Positions 8,983 through 15,931 of a DNA stretch of 64,000 nucleotides are shown one piece after another. Below the pieces are notes generated by a model. That model did not search any database. It had not been told where the DNA came from and saw only the letters and a program-made list of their open reading frames with translations. Made by a program: the position numbers and the translations under genes. Positions within the stretch are counted from its first letter, which is position 1. Every line of letters starts with the position of its first letter. The DNA is from an uncultured Clostridia bacterium (lineage in GTDB: Bacteria > Bacillota > Clostridia > Oscillospirales > Oscillospiraceae). The DNA is taken from the NCBI GenBank assembly GCA_947170435.1, contig CAMVTO010000003.1, forward strand, positions 62,001 to 126,000, written 5' to 3'.

Positions 8983-10005
8983 ATGAAACGATTCCGTCGG
9001 GCGGCGGCCCTTTTGCTTTTGACGGCGCTGCTGCTGACCCCCGCGCGCGCTGCGGACGCCGTGTTTCACGATGTGCCGGAGCGCCACTGGGCATATGCGA
9101 GCGTGCAGAAGGCAGCGCAATACGGCCTGGTTGGCGGCGTGGGCAACGGCTATTTCGGCCTGGGGCAGAGCGTCACCCGCGCGCAGTACGCGAAGATGCT
9201 CTGCTCGCTTATGGGCTGGCCGCTGACCGCGCCGGAAACCGGCAGCTTCGCGGATAATCAGGACAAAACCAAATGGTATTACGCGGTGGTGGAAACCGCC
9301 TTTGACCACGGCGTTCTGCTCAAGCTGGGCGAGAACTGCAAGCCCGACGAGCCGCTGCCCCGGGAGGAGCTGGCGGCGATGACCCTGCGCGCGCTGGACT
9401 ACGCACCGCTCGCCGGCGTGGTGCAGGACGACTGCCCGTTCACCGATGTGACCACCAACCGCGGCTACATTGCGCTGGCTTATCGGATGGGGCTGCTCGG
9501 CGGCGTGGGCGGCGGACAGTTCGCGCCCCGCACGACGGCGACGCGGGAGCAGGCGGCTGCGGTGCTGGTGCGCGTTTATGATCGCCTGCATGACAGCCAG
9601 CATACCGTGGTCTACAGCGACGCGGATGTGCCGGAGAACGCGGTTTGGGCGGAGAGCATCGCCAACAGCGCCGCGTCGATCCCGATGTATCCCCGCGCAC
9701 CGCTGGAGAGCGTCTATGACGCGGCAGTGAAGGCCGGTGCGGGCGGCGCGGTTGCGCTGCACACAGCGCCGGTGTTTCTGACGCTGCGCGGCAAAACCGC
9801 CTCGCAGCCCAGGGAGATGAGTGATGCGGAATTGCAGCGCTATCTGGACGCATCTGCGACAAAAACCTACCGCTCCACACGTTACGAAAGCTCCTATCTC
9901 ACCAGTGGCAGCACTGTGATCTGGTACGAGTCCGGGGAGGACATCGCCGAAAAGGTGCAGCTGTGCCGGATGCTGGGCGTCGGGGCGGTATACCTTGCAA
10001 AATAA
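8983..10005 (+). CDS. Secreted protein with three S-layer homology domains
   Basis: A 340-residue protein with a signal peptide (MKRF, a Leu-rich core, then ARA-ADA). Three tandem SLH repeats span about residues 24-215: FHDVPERHWAYASVQKAA, FADNQDKTKWYYAVVETA and FTDVTTNRGYIALAYRMGL, each followed by a TRAQ, PREE or TREQ segment. SLH domains bind pyruvylated secondary cell-wall polymers, so the protein should be wall-anchored. The last 120 residues resemble nothing I recognise and may be the functional part. It has its own promoter and terminator, so it is monocistronic. Confidence 0.85.
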   Translation: MKRFRRAAALLLLTALLLTPARAADAVFHDVPERHWAYASVQKAAQYGLVGGVGNGYFGLGQSVTRAQYAKMLCSLMGWPLTAPETGSFADNQDKTKWYYAVVETAFDHGVLLKLGENCKPDEPLPREELAAMTLRALDYAPLAGVVQDDCPFTDVTTNRGYIALAYRMGLLGGVGGGQFAPRTTATREQAAAVLVRVYDRLHDSQHTVVYSDADVPENAVWAESIANSAASIPMYPRAPLESVYDAAVKAGAGGAVALHTAPVFLTLRGKTASQPREMSDAELQRYLDASATKTYRSTRYESSYLTSGSTVIWYESGEDIAEKVQLCRMLGVGAVYLAK

Positions 10006-10009
10006 GGAA

Positions 10010-10039
10010 GGAGCGCCCGCTCAGCGGGCGCTCCTTTTT
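10010..10039. terminator. Bidirectional intrinsic terminator between the SLH gene and folD
   Basis: An 11-bp GC-rich stem (GGAGCGCCCGC/GCGGGCGCTCC) with a 3-base loop is followed by five T. The converging folD gene ends inside the hairpin: the TCA loop is its stop codon read on the minus strand. Confidence 0.85.
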
Positions 10040-10872
10040 GCGGCTTCGATGGTGTGGCGGCAGAGAATGGCGGTGGTCACCGCGCCGACGCCGCCGGGCA
10101 CAGGCGTGATATAGTCCACGATGGGTTCGACCTCAGCAAAGCGCACGTCACCGGTCAACGAGCCGTCCGGCAGGGTGTGGATGCCCACGTCGATGACCGT
10201 CTGTCCCGCGCGGACATGCTCCGCGCCGATGAGTCCCGCGCAGCCGGTGGCGACCACCAGAATGTCCGCCTCACGGCACAGCGCAGGCAAATTCTGCGTG
10301 TGGGTGTGGGCAATGGACACCGTGGCGTTGTGCCGCAGCAGCAGCATGGACACGGGCTTACCGATGACAAAGCTGCGCCCGATGACCAGCGCGCGAGCGC
10401 CGTCGACGGGGATTTGGTAGTGCTCCAGCAGGGCGAGGCAGGCCTCCGCGGTGCAGGGTGCGAAGCCCTCGTGTGCGCCGGAATAGATCGCCGCCATGGA
10501 AGTGAGCGTCACGCCGTCAGCATCTTTACTCGGCGGCACGGCGGCGCAGACAGCCGCGTCGTCAAACCGCTCCGAAAGCGGGCGCAGCAGCAGTATGCCA
10601 TGAACGCCGGGATTCGCGCCCAACGCCGCCAGCTCCCGCAGCAGTGTCTCCTGCGACACGTCGCCGGGGAACGCAATGCGCTGCACTGTGACGCCGGCCT
10701 GCTCACAGCGCTTGCCAATGCCGCGCTCGTAGGCGAGGTCAGCGTCCTTTTCCCCCACGCGCACTGTGGCGAGACAGGGGGTGATCCCCTGTGCGCGCAG
10801 CGCGTCGCTCTCTGCGTGGAGCGCATCGGCGATGGAGCGCCCGACGGGGGCGCCTTTGAGTAGCTCCGCCAT
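10021..10872 (-). CDS. folD: FolD-family methylenetetrahydrofolate dehydrogenase/cyclohydrolase (divergent active site)
   Basis: A 283-residue FolD homologue with PSKDADGVT, APCTAEACLALL, the Rossmann segment GRSFVIGKPVSMLL and the C-terminal YITPVPGGVGAVT. FolD converts 5,10-methylene-THF to 10-formyl-THF via methenyl-THF using NADP. The helix that normally reads Y-x3-K-x-K, with the first Lys catalytic for the cyclohydrolase, here reads YERGIGKRCE: the Tyr is kept, the first Lys position is Ile and only the second Lys remains. The usual GPMT near the C terminus is GAVT. It diverges from the 5-formyl-THF cyclo-ligase gene, another folate enzyme, with 43 bp between them. Confidence 0.88.
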   Translation of the reverse strand: MAELLKGAPVGRSIADALHAESDALRAQGITPCLATVRVGEKDADLAYERGIGKRCEQAGVTVQRIAFPGDVSQETLLRELAALGANPGVHGILLLRPLSERFDDAAVCAAVPPSKDADGVTLTSMAAIYSGAHEGFAPCTAEACLALLEHYQIPVDGARALVIGRSFVIGKPVSMLLLRHNATVSIAHTHTQNLPALCREADILVVATGCAGLIGAEHVRAGQTVIDVGIHTLPDGSLTGDVRFAEVEPIVDYITPVPGGVGAVTTAILCRHTIEAAKRSAR

Positions 10873-10915
10873 AAAAGCACTTCCTTTCGGCGGGGAATGG
10901 TGGTAGAATCAAGCT

Positions 10916-11479
10916 ATGGATATTGCAGAGAAAAAGCGCGCCCTGCGCGCGGAAATCAGGGCCAAGGAACGCGCCCTCGACGTCGGGTACAAGGCGGAGA
11001 GCAGCGCGGCGATCTGCCGCGCTCTTGCGGCATTGCCGGAATTTGACGCGGCAAAGGTGGTGTTTGCCTTCGCGGGCCTCGCGCGGGAGATCGACACGCG
11101 GGAGTTTTTGCGCGAGACGATCACGCGGGGCAAGACCCTGCTCCTGCCCCGCTGCGAGCCGGAGCGGCAGCTGTCACTGTGTGTCGTGCGGGACCTTGAC
11201 GCCGATTTGGAGCCGGGCGCGATGGGGATTCTGGAGCCGAAGCGCTCCTGTCCGGTGCTTCAGCCGGAGGAGGTGGACTTCGCCGTGGTGCCCTGCACAA
11301 CCTTTGACCGCGCGGGCAACCGCCTCGGCCAGGGCGGCGGGTACTACGACCGCATCCTGCCGCGGCTTCACGGCGCAACGGTGTGCGTTTGCCGCGAGCG
11401 GCTGCTTGCCGACACGGTGCCGACGGAGCCGCATGACTTGAGATGCACGCTGTATCTGACCGAAAGCGGGCTGCTTTAA
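10916..11479 (+). CDS. 5-formyltetrahydrofolate cyclo-ligase
   Basis: A 187-residue protein. LGQGGGYYDRIL matches the family signature GxGGGYYDR that binds ATP and folate, and the N-terminal KRALRAEIRAKERAL is the usual basic first helix. It converts 5-formyl-THF to 5,10-methenyl-THF using ATP, recycling a folate that inhibits other enzymes. No Shine-Dalgarno sequence precedes the ATG; a TAGAAT hexamer ends only 6 bp upstream, so the transcript may be leaderless. It is divergent from folD. Confidence 0.9.
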   Translation: MDIAEKKRALRAEIRAKERALDVGYKAESSAAICRALAALPEFDAAKVVFAFAGLAREIDTREFLRETITRGKTLLLPRCEPERQLSLCVVRDLDADLEPGAMGILEPKRSCPVLQPEEVDFAVVPCTTFDRAGNRLGQGGGYYDRILPRLHGATVCVCRERLLADTVPTEPHDLRCTLYLTESGLL

Positions 11480-11535
11480 TGTCTGCTGAATAAACTGCGT
11501 TGCTTTTCAAGAGCTTCGGATTTGCTCCGCACGCA

Positions 11536-11838
11536 TCACTTTAAGAGCTTGTCAATGGCGCGGTTCAGCTCGTCCAGCGCCGTCTGGTCGTGCTCCTCGA
11601 TGGCGTCCACGATGCAATGCTCCATGTGATCCTTGAGGATGATGCGGCTGGTGGACGCGAGCGCGGAGCGCACGGCGGCGAGCTGAATCAGCACCTCGGA
11701 GCAATCGCGGTTGTCCTCCACCATCTTGCGTACGGCCTCCAGATGCCCGATGGCGCGGGCGAGACGGTTCGAGACCGCGGCGGTGTGCTCGTGGCTGTGG
11801 ACGTGACCGTGGGGATGGTCATGGCTGTGTTCGCTCAT
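11536..11838 (-). CDS. csoR: CsoR/FrmR-family metal-sensing repressor with His-rich N terminus
   Basis: A 100-residue all-helical repressor of the CsoR/RcnR/FrmR family. The ligand set is Cys (RDCSEVL) with a later His-x3-Cys (HMEHC), the classic Cu(I) C-H-C arrangement. The N terminus is unusual: eight His residues alternate between residues 4 and 18 (SHDHPHGHVHSHEH), suggesting extra metal binding or buffering. The start ATG at 11838 has AAAAAAGGAGG upstream; a longer reading to 11877 would swallow it. The promoter overlaps the divergent pgi promoter. No copA or other metal exporter is adjacent, so the target is unknown. Confidence 0.88.
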   Translation of the reverse strand: MSEHSHDHPHGHVHSHEHTAAVSNRLARAIGHLEAVRKMVEDNRDCSEVLIQLAAVRSALASTSRIILKDHMEHCIVDAIEEHDQTALDELNRAIDKLLK

Positions 11839-11867
11839 GCAGACACCTCCTTTTTTCAAACAAAGAG

Positions 11868-11896
11868 ATTTTAGCATAAAGATTTTTCCATGACAA
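11868..11896 (-). promoter_or_regulatory. Promoter for the csoR-type gene
   Basis: Read on the minus strand: TTGTCA (11896-11891), 17 bp, TAAAAT (11873-11868), then AAAGGAGG before the ATG. It lies back to back with the pgi promoter, so repressor binding here could influence both genes. Confidence 0.7.
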
Positions 11897-11897
11897 C

Positions 11898-11926
11898 TTG
11901 TTTCTTGCTCTCAACTGTGCTAAAGT
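11898..11926 (+). promoter_or_regulatory. Promoter for pgi
   Basis: TTGTTT (11898-11903), 17 bp, TAAAGT (11921-11926), followed by ACAGGAGG upstream of the pgi ATG. It starts 1 bp from the -35 box of the divergent csoR promoter. Confidence 0.6.
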
Positions 11927-11966
11927 GAACTACACCCGATTTCATACAAAACAGGAGGATGTTTCC

Positions 11967-13301
11967 ATGTTATCTGTTGACGTTTCCAAGGCGGTATCCT
12001 TCCTCTCCGGTTCCTATCAGACCGAGTTGGGCGGCGAGCTGAAGCAGGCGGCGAACTGGCTGCAAAACGGCGGCGGCAAGGGCGATGATTTCATCGGCTG
12101 GGTCAAGCTGCCTGAAGCTTATGACAAGGACGAGTTCGCGCGCATCGAGAAGGCCGCGAAAAAGATCCAGAGCGACTCCAAGGCGCTGGTGGTCATCGGC
12201 ATCGGCGGCTCTTATCTCGGCGCCCGCGGCGTGGTCGAATGCCTTGCTTCCCCGAACTACAACCTTAAGAAGAAAGCTACGCCAAACGTTTACTTCATGG
12301 GCAACGGCCTTAGCTCCGCCGCGACGAAGGAGGTCTACGACCTCGTCAAGGATGTGGACTTCTCTGTGAACGTCATCTCCAAGTCCGGCACCACCACCGA
12401 GCCTGCGGTCGCGTTCCGCTTCTTCAAGGAGCTGCTGGAGCAGAAGTACGGCAAGGCGGAGGCGGCGAAGCGCATCTACGCCACCACCGACCGCTCCCGC
12501 GGTGCGCTCAAGAGCCTCGCGGACGCCGAGGGCTATGAGACCTTCGTGGTGCCCGACGACGTCGGAGGCCGCTACAGTGTGCTGACCGCCGTGGGCCTGC
12601 TGCCCATCGCCGTCGCGGGCATCGACATCAACGAGCTCATGGGCGGCGCCGCCGACATGATGAAGCTCTGCCGCACCGATGATTTCACCAACCCCGCGTG
12701 GGAGTACGCCGCGGTCCGCAGCGCGCTCTACCGCGCCGGCAAGTCCGTCGAAATGCTCGCCTGCTTTGAGCCGTCGTTCCGTTTTATGGCGGAGTGGTGG
12801 AAGCAGCTCTACGGCGAGAGCGAGGGCAAGGACGGCAAGGGCCTCTTCCCCGCGAGCGTGGACTTTACCGCCGACCTGCACTCCATGGGTCAGTACATCC
12901 AGCAGGGCGAGCGCCTGATGCTCGAGACCGTGGTGCGCTTCGATCCCGACGACGAGCAGATGATCGTCCCCCACGACGACGTGAACGGCGACGGCCTCAA
13001 CTTCCTCGCGGGCAAGACGCTCCACGAGATCAACACTCAGGCGATGGACGGCACGCTGCTCGCCCACGTCGAGGGCGGCGTGCCCAACATGATCGTCAAG
13101 GTCGGTAAGCGCGACGCGCGCGAGCTGGGCGGAATGATCTACTTCTTCGAGTATGCCTGCGGCCTTTCCGGCTATCTGCTGGGCGTCAATCCCTTCGACC
13201 AGCCCGGCGTCGAGGCGTACAAGAAGAACATGTTTGCCCTGATGAACAAGCCCGGCTATGAGGAGCTGGGCGCGGAGCTGCGCAAGAAGCTCGGAAAGTA
13301 A
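11967..13301 (+). CDS. pgi: Glucose-6-phosphate isomerase
   Basis: A 444-residue protein of typical clostridial PGI length. It has the SIS-domain sugar-phosphate segment [16 protein letters not shown], the phosphate-binding SKSGTTTEP, the [17 protein letters not shown] signature and a late [14 protein letters not shown] region. It interconverts glucose-6-phosphate and fructose-6-phosphate in glycolysis and gluconeogenesis. The start ATG follows AGGAGGATGTTTCC; an upstream in-frame extension to 11898 runs into the promoter and is rejected. It has its own promoter and is probably monocistronic. Confidence 0.96.
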   Translation: MLSVDVSKAVSFLSGSYQTELGGELKQAANWLQNGGGKGDDFIGWVKLPEAYDKDEFARIEKAAKKIQSDSKALVVIGIGGSYLGARGVVECLASPNYNLKKKATPNVYFMGNGLSSAATKEVYDLVKDVDFSVNVISKSGTTTEPAVAFRFFKELLEQKYGKAEAAKRIYATTDRSRGALKSLADAEGYETFVVPDDVGGRYSVLTAVGLLPIAVAGIDINELMGGAADMMKLCRTDDFTNPAWEYAAVRSALYRAGKSVEMLACFEPSFRFMAEWWKQLYGESEGKDGKGLFPASVDFTADLHSMGQYIQQGERLMLETVVRFDPDDEQMIVPHDDVNGDGLNFLAGKTLHEINTQAMDGTLLAHVEGGVPNMIVKVGKRDARELGGMIYFFEYACGLSGYLLGVNPFDQPGVEAYKKNMFALMNKPGYEELGAELRKKLGK

Positions 13302-13325
13302 TCGAAAGATTTAACACTTTCTTCA

Positions 13326-13354
13326 TTGAAAAAAGCCTGTCCGTGTGATATGCT
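13326..13354 (+). promoter_or_regulatory. Promoter for the small P-loop gene
   Basis: TTGAAA (13326-13331), 17 bp, TATGCT (13349-13354), then AAAGGAGTG and ATG at 13387. It separates this gene transcriptionally from pgi 85 bp upstream. Confidence 0.7.
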
Positions 13355-13386
13355 GTGAACGCAAAAATTGAAAGGAGTGATTTCCT

Positions 13387-13797
13387 ATGGTTCGTCTGAT
13401 CATGGGTGACAAGGGGTCGGGCAAGACCAAGAAGCTGATCGAGCTGATCAACAGCGCGGCGGCGCAGGAGGCGGGCAACGTCGTCTGCATCGAGGCGGAA
13501 AAGGTCATGACCTTCGATCTGCATTATCATGTTCGTCTGATCGTTGCCGGGGATTACGAAGTCGGCTCTTATGAGGCGATGCGCGGCTTTATCAGTGGCT
13601 TGTATGCCGGCAATTATGATATTTCCCATATCTTCATCGACAATCTGTTCAAGATCGTCGGCGGCAAGAGCGACCACGAAGCCGAGATGTTCCTCGACTG
13701 GCTGGAGAAGTTCAGCACCGCCCACGGTGTGCGCTTCACGGTGTCCGCTTCCGTGGACCCCGAGCACGCGACCGACGGCATGCAGAAGTATCTGTAA
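13387..13797 (+). CDS. Small P-loop protein of unknown function
   Basis: A 136-residue protein. It opens directly with a phosphate-binding loop (LIMGDKGSGKTKKL, Walker A GxxGxGKT) and continues with a Walker B-like hydrophobic strand ending in Asp (DISHIFIDNLFKI). This is the minimal outline of a small NTPase or kinase-like fold, but I do not recognise a named family. A trailing SASVDPE segment could be a sensor motif. It has a canonical promoter, a strong ribosome site and a terminator, so it is expressed on its own between pgi and the signalling operon. Confidence 0.75.
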   Translation: MVRLIMGDKGSGKTKKLIELINSAAAQEAGNVVCIEAEKVMTFDLHYHVRLIVAGDYEVGSYEAMRGFISGLYAGNYDISHIFIDNLFKIVGGKSDHEAEMFLDWLEKFSTAHGVRFTVSASVDPEHATDGMQKYL

Positions 13798-13809
13798 GCT
13801 ACATACAAA

Positions 13810-13840
13810 AAGACGCACGGTGCAAACCGTGCGTCTTTCT
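13810..13840. terminator. Intrinsic terminator shared by converging genes
   Basis: An 11-bp stem (AAGACGCACGG/CCGTGCGTCTT) with a 6-base loop is followed by a T-rich tail and preceded by an A-run. It can serve both the P-loop gene and the converging signalling operon that ends at 13850. Confidence 0.85.
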
Positions 13841-13849
13841 TTTGCCTGT

Positions 13850-14221
13850 TTACTGCTCCGCGGCAAAGGCGCGAATGCCCTCAATGGTTTTGTCGTAATC
13901 CGCCTTGAGCGCTGAGAGCTTTGCGGTCACGGCAGCGTCGTCCATCGTGCGGGCGTTGCCGGGACGGAACTCCTCGGCAATGGCGCTGGCCTGCTCGGAG
14001 AGGTGGTTGAGGCCAAGGTTCGCGCCCACGCCCTTGAGCGCGTGCGCACCTTCAAAGACGGCGGTGGTGTCCTTCGCTTCCCAGCCGGACATCAGCTTCT
14101 CGCAGGATTTGTCGTCAAGAAACTTGAGCACAAACTTGCTGATGAGCTTATCCATCTGCAAAATGCGCTTGGCGCTGTCATAGCTCGCGCCGATGCTGTC
14201 ATATAACTCCTGAACCGTCAT
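13850..14221 (-). CDS. Stand-alone histidine phosphotransfer (Hpt) protein
   Basis: A 123-residue helical Hpt domain. The phosphorylatable His is His60 in EGAHALKGVGANLGL, matching the HxLKG consensus of Hpt four-helix bundles. It would relay phosphate between the hybrid kinase's receiver domains and the REC-GGDEF-EAL protein in the same operon. Its ATG overlaps the upstream gene's stop (ATGA), so the relay protein and its likely target are translationally coupled. It is the last gene of the four-gene operon. Confidence 0.88.
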   Translation of the reverse strand: MTVQELYDSIGASYDSAKRILQMDKLISKFVLKFLDDKSCEKLMSGWEAKDTTAVFEGAHALKGVGANLGLNHLSEQASAIAEEFRPGNARTMDDAAVTAKLSALKADYDKTIEGIRAFAAEQ

Positions 14222-15903
14222 GCCTTTACCTCCTTGGCGCTATGCGCAACCAAATACTCTTCAAATTCTTTCGGGGGAAGGGGCTTCGAGAAATAGTAGC
14301 CCTGGATGTAGTCGCAGCCCAGCACCTTCAGCGCCGTTACCTGCTCCGCGTCCTCCACGCCCTCGACCACGGTCTTGAGGCGCAGATTGTCCGCGAGCAG
14401 TGAGCAGAAACGCAGAATGCTGTAGTCGCCGGTTGTGGCAGCCTGCCGGATCAGGCTCATGTCCACCTTCATCACGTCCAGCGTCAGCGTGTTGAGGCTG
14501 GTCAGCGACGAATAGCCGGAGCCAAAGTCGTCCAACTCGATGTGGAAGCCGTTGTTGTGCAGGTCCTCCAGCGTCTTTTCGATCTTGCCGGGGTTATCGG
14601 AGTACATGGACTCGGTCAGCTCCACATGCAGCAGCGAGTGGTCGAGGCCGTACTTGTCCGCGAGCGCGGCGATCTCGCCGGCGAGATCGGGTACGTCGAA
14701 GTCCATGCGCGAGGCGTTGATGGACACCGGCACGGCGGGCAGGCCCTCGTCGAGGCAATGGCGCAGCTCCTTGCAGACCTCCTCCCAGATGTAGAAGTCG
14801 AGGCTGGTGATAAAGCCGTTGCGCTCAAAAAGCGGGATGAACTGCCCGGGGCTGACGAAGCCCAGCTCGGGATGGATCCAGCGCACCAGCGCCTCCGCGC
14901 CGCCGGTGGTGTCGGTGTGCAGGTTGTGCTTGGGCTGGTAGTAGACGACGAACTGCCGTTCCGCCAGCGCGGTCTCCATATTCTCCTCGATCTGGTGTTC
15001 GCGGAGCTGGAGGTTGCGCATCTCGTCGTCGTACCACGCCACGCGCACGCCGAATTTCTTCTTGATCTTGCCCAGCGCCAGCGTCGCGCGATCGCAGATC
15101 GCGGCGGGAGACAGGCCGTTGTCGATGTTGGCGAAGATGCCGTACTTGACGACGAACTTGGCATAGCGCGTCTCCTCGCCCTCCGGGGTGAGGATGCCGT
15201 TCCAGCTGCCCTCATAGTGGCGCAGCAGGAATGCGTATACGTCCGCGCCGATGCGCCCGCCGAAAATCAGATTGGGAATACGCTCCTTCAGGTCGTCGGC
15301 GATGGCGCGCAGGAAGTTGTCGCACTGTGCGGTGCCGTAGCGGTCGTTGAGGGTGCGGAAATTCTCCACATCGCTGCACACAATGTCGTAGCGCTCATCG
15401 GGGTTGGCGCGCAGCACCTCCTCGAGCGTGTGGTAGAAGAACTCCTTGCTGTACAGACCCGTCAGGCTGTCGGTTTCCAATCTGCCCAGCATGGTGCTGG
15501 ATTCGCGCAGACGGATGAGGCTCTTCATGCGGTTTTTCATCACCTCGACGTTATAGGGCTTGGTGATGAAGTCGCTCGCGCCCAGCTCCAGACAGCGGAT
15601 CTCGTCGTCGACGGTGTTGCTCGCGGTCATCATGATGACCGGCACCGTGTCAAAGCGCGGGTCCTGACGCTTACGCTCCAGAAACTCGAAGCCGTCGCAG
15701 TTGGGCATGTACACGTCCAGCATGACCAGGGCGATTTCGCCGATGTGGGCGTCGAGCTGCGCAAGACCCACGTTGCCGTCCTCTGCCTCCAGCACCTCAT
15801 AGTCGTCCGAGAGCAATTCGCAGAGAATCTCGCGATTCATTTCGTTGTCCTCGACGACGAGAACCGTGCGCTTGCGTTGAATGATCTCTTTCTCGTTTGC
15901 CAT
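14218..15903 (-). CDS. Response regulator with degenerate GGDEF and intact EAL (c-di-GMP phosphodiesterase)
   Basis: 561 residues. An N-terminal receiver domain (TVLVVEDNEMNRE, phospho-Asp in VMLDVYMPN) is followed by a GGDEF-fold domain whose signature has decayed to RIGADVYAFLL, so diguanylate cyclase activity is unlikely. A C-terminal EAL domain keeps the catalytic set: AEALVRW, SINASR, VELTES, LDDFGSG, MKVD, VEGVE and QGYYFSKP. Expected output is hydrolysis of c-di-GMP controlled by receiver phosphorylation. It lies between a second EAL protein and the Hpt gene, with a 4-bp overlap to the latter. Cytosolic; no membrane segment is seen. Confidence 0.9.
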   Translation of the reverse strand: MANEKEIIQRKRTVLVVEDNEMNREILCELLSDDYEVLEAEDGNVGLAQLDAHIGEIALVMLDVYMPNCDGFEFLERKRQDPRFDTVPVIMMTASNTVDDEIRCLELGASDFITKPYNVEVMKNRMKSLIRLRESSTMLGRLETDSLTGLYSKEFFYHTLEEVLRANPDERYDIVCSDVENFRTLNDRYGTAQCDNFLRAIADDLKERIPNLIFGGRIGADVYAFLLRHYEGSWNGILTPEGEETRYAKFVVKYGIFANIDNGLSPAAICDRATLALGKIKKKFGVRVAWYDDEMRNLQLREHQIEENMETALAERQFVVYYQPKHNLHTDTTGGAEALVRWIHPELGFVSPGQFIPLFERNGFITSLDFYIWEEVCKELRHCLDEGLPAVPVSINASRMDFDVPDLAGEIAALADKYGLDHSLLHVELTESMYSDNPGKIEKTLEDLHNNGFHIELDDFGSGYSSLTSLNTLTLDVMKVDMSLIRQAATTGDYSILRFCSLLADNLRLKTVVEGVEDAEQVTALKVLGCDYIQGYYFSKPLPPKEFEEYLVAHSAKEVKA

Positions 15904-15931
15904 ATGTCTACCCCTTTACTCGGAAACTGCG

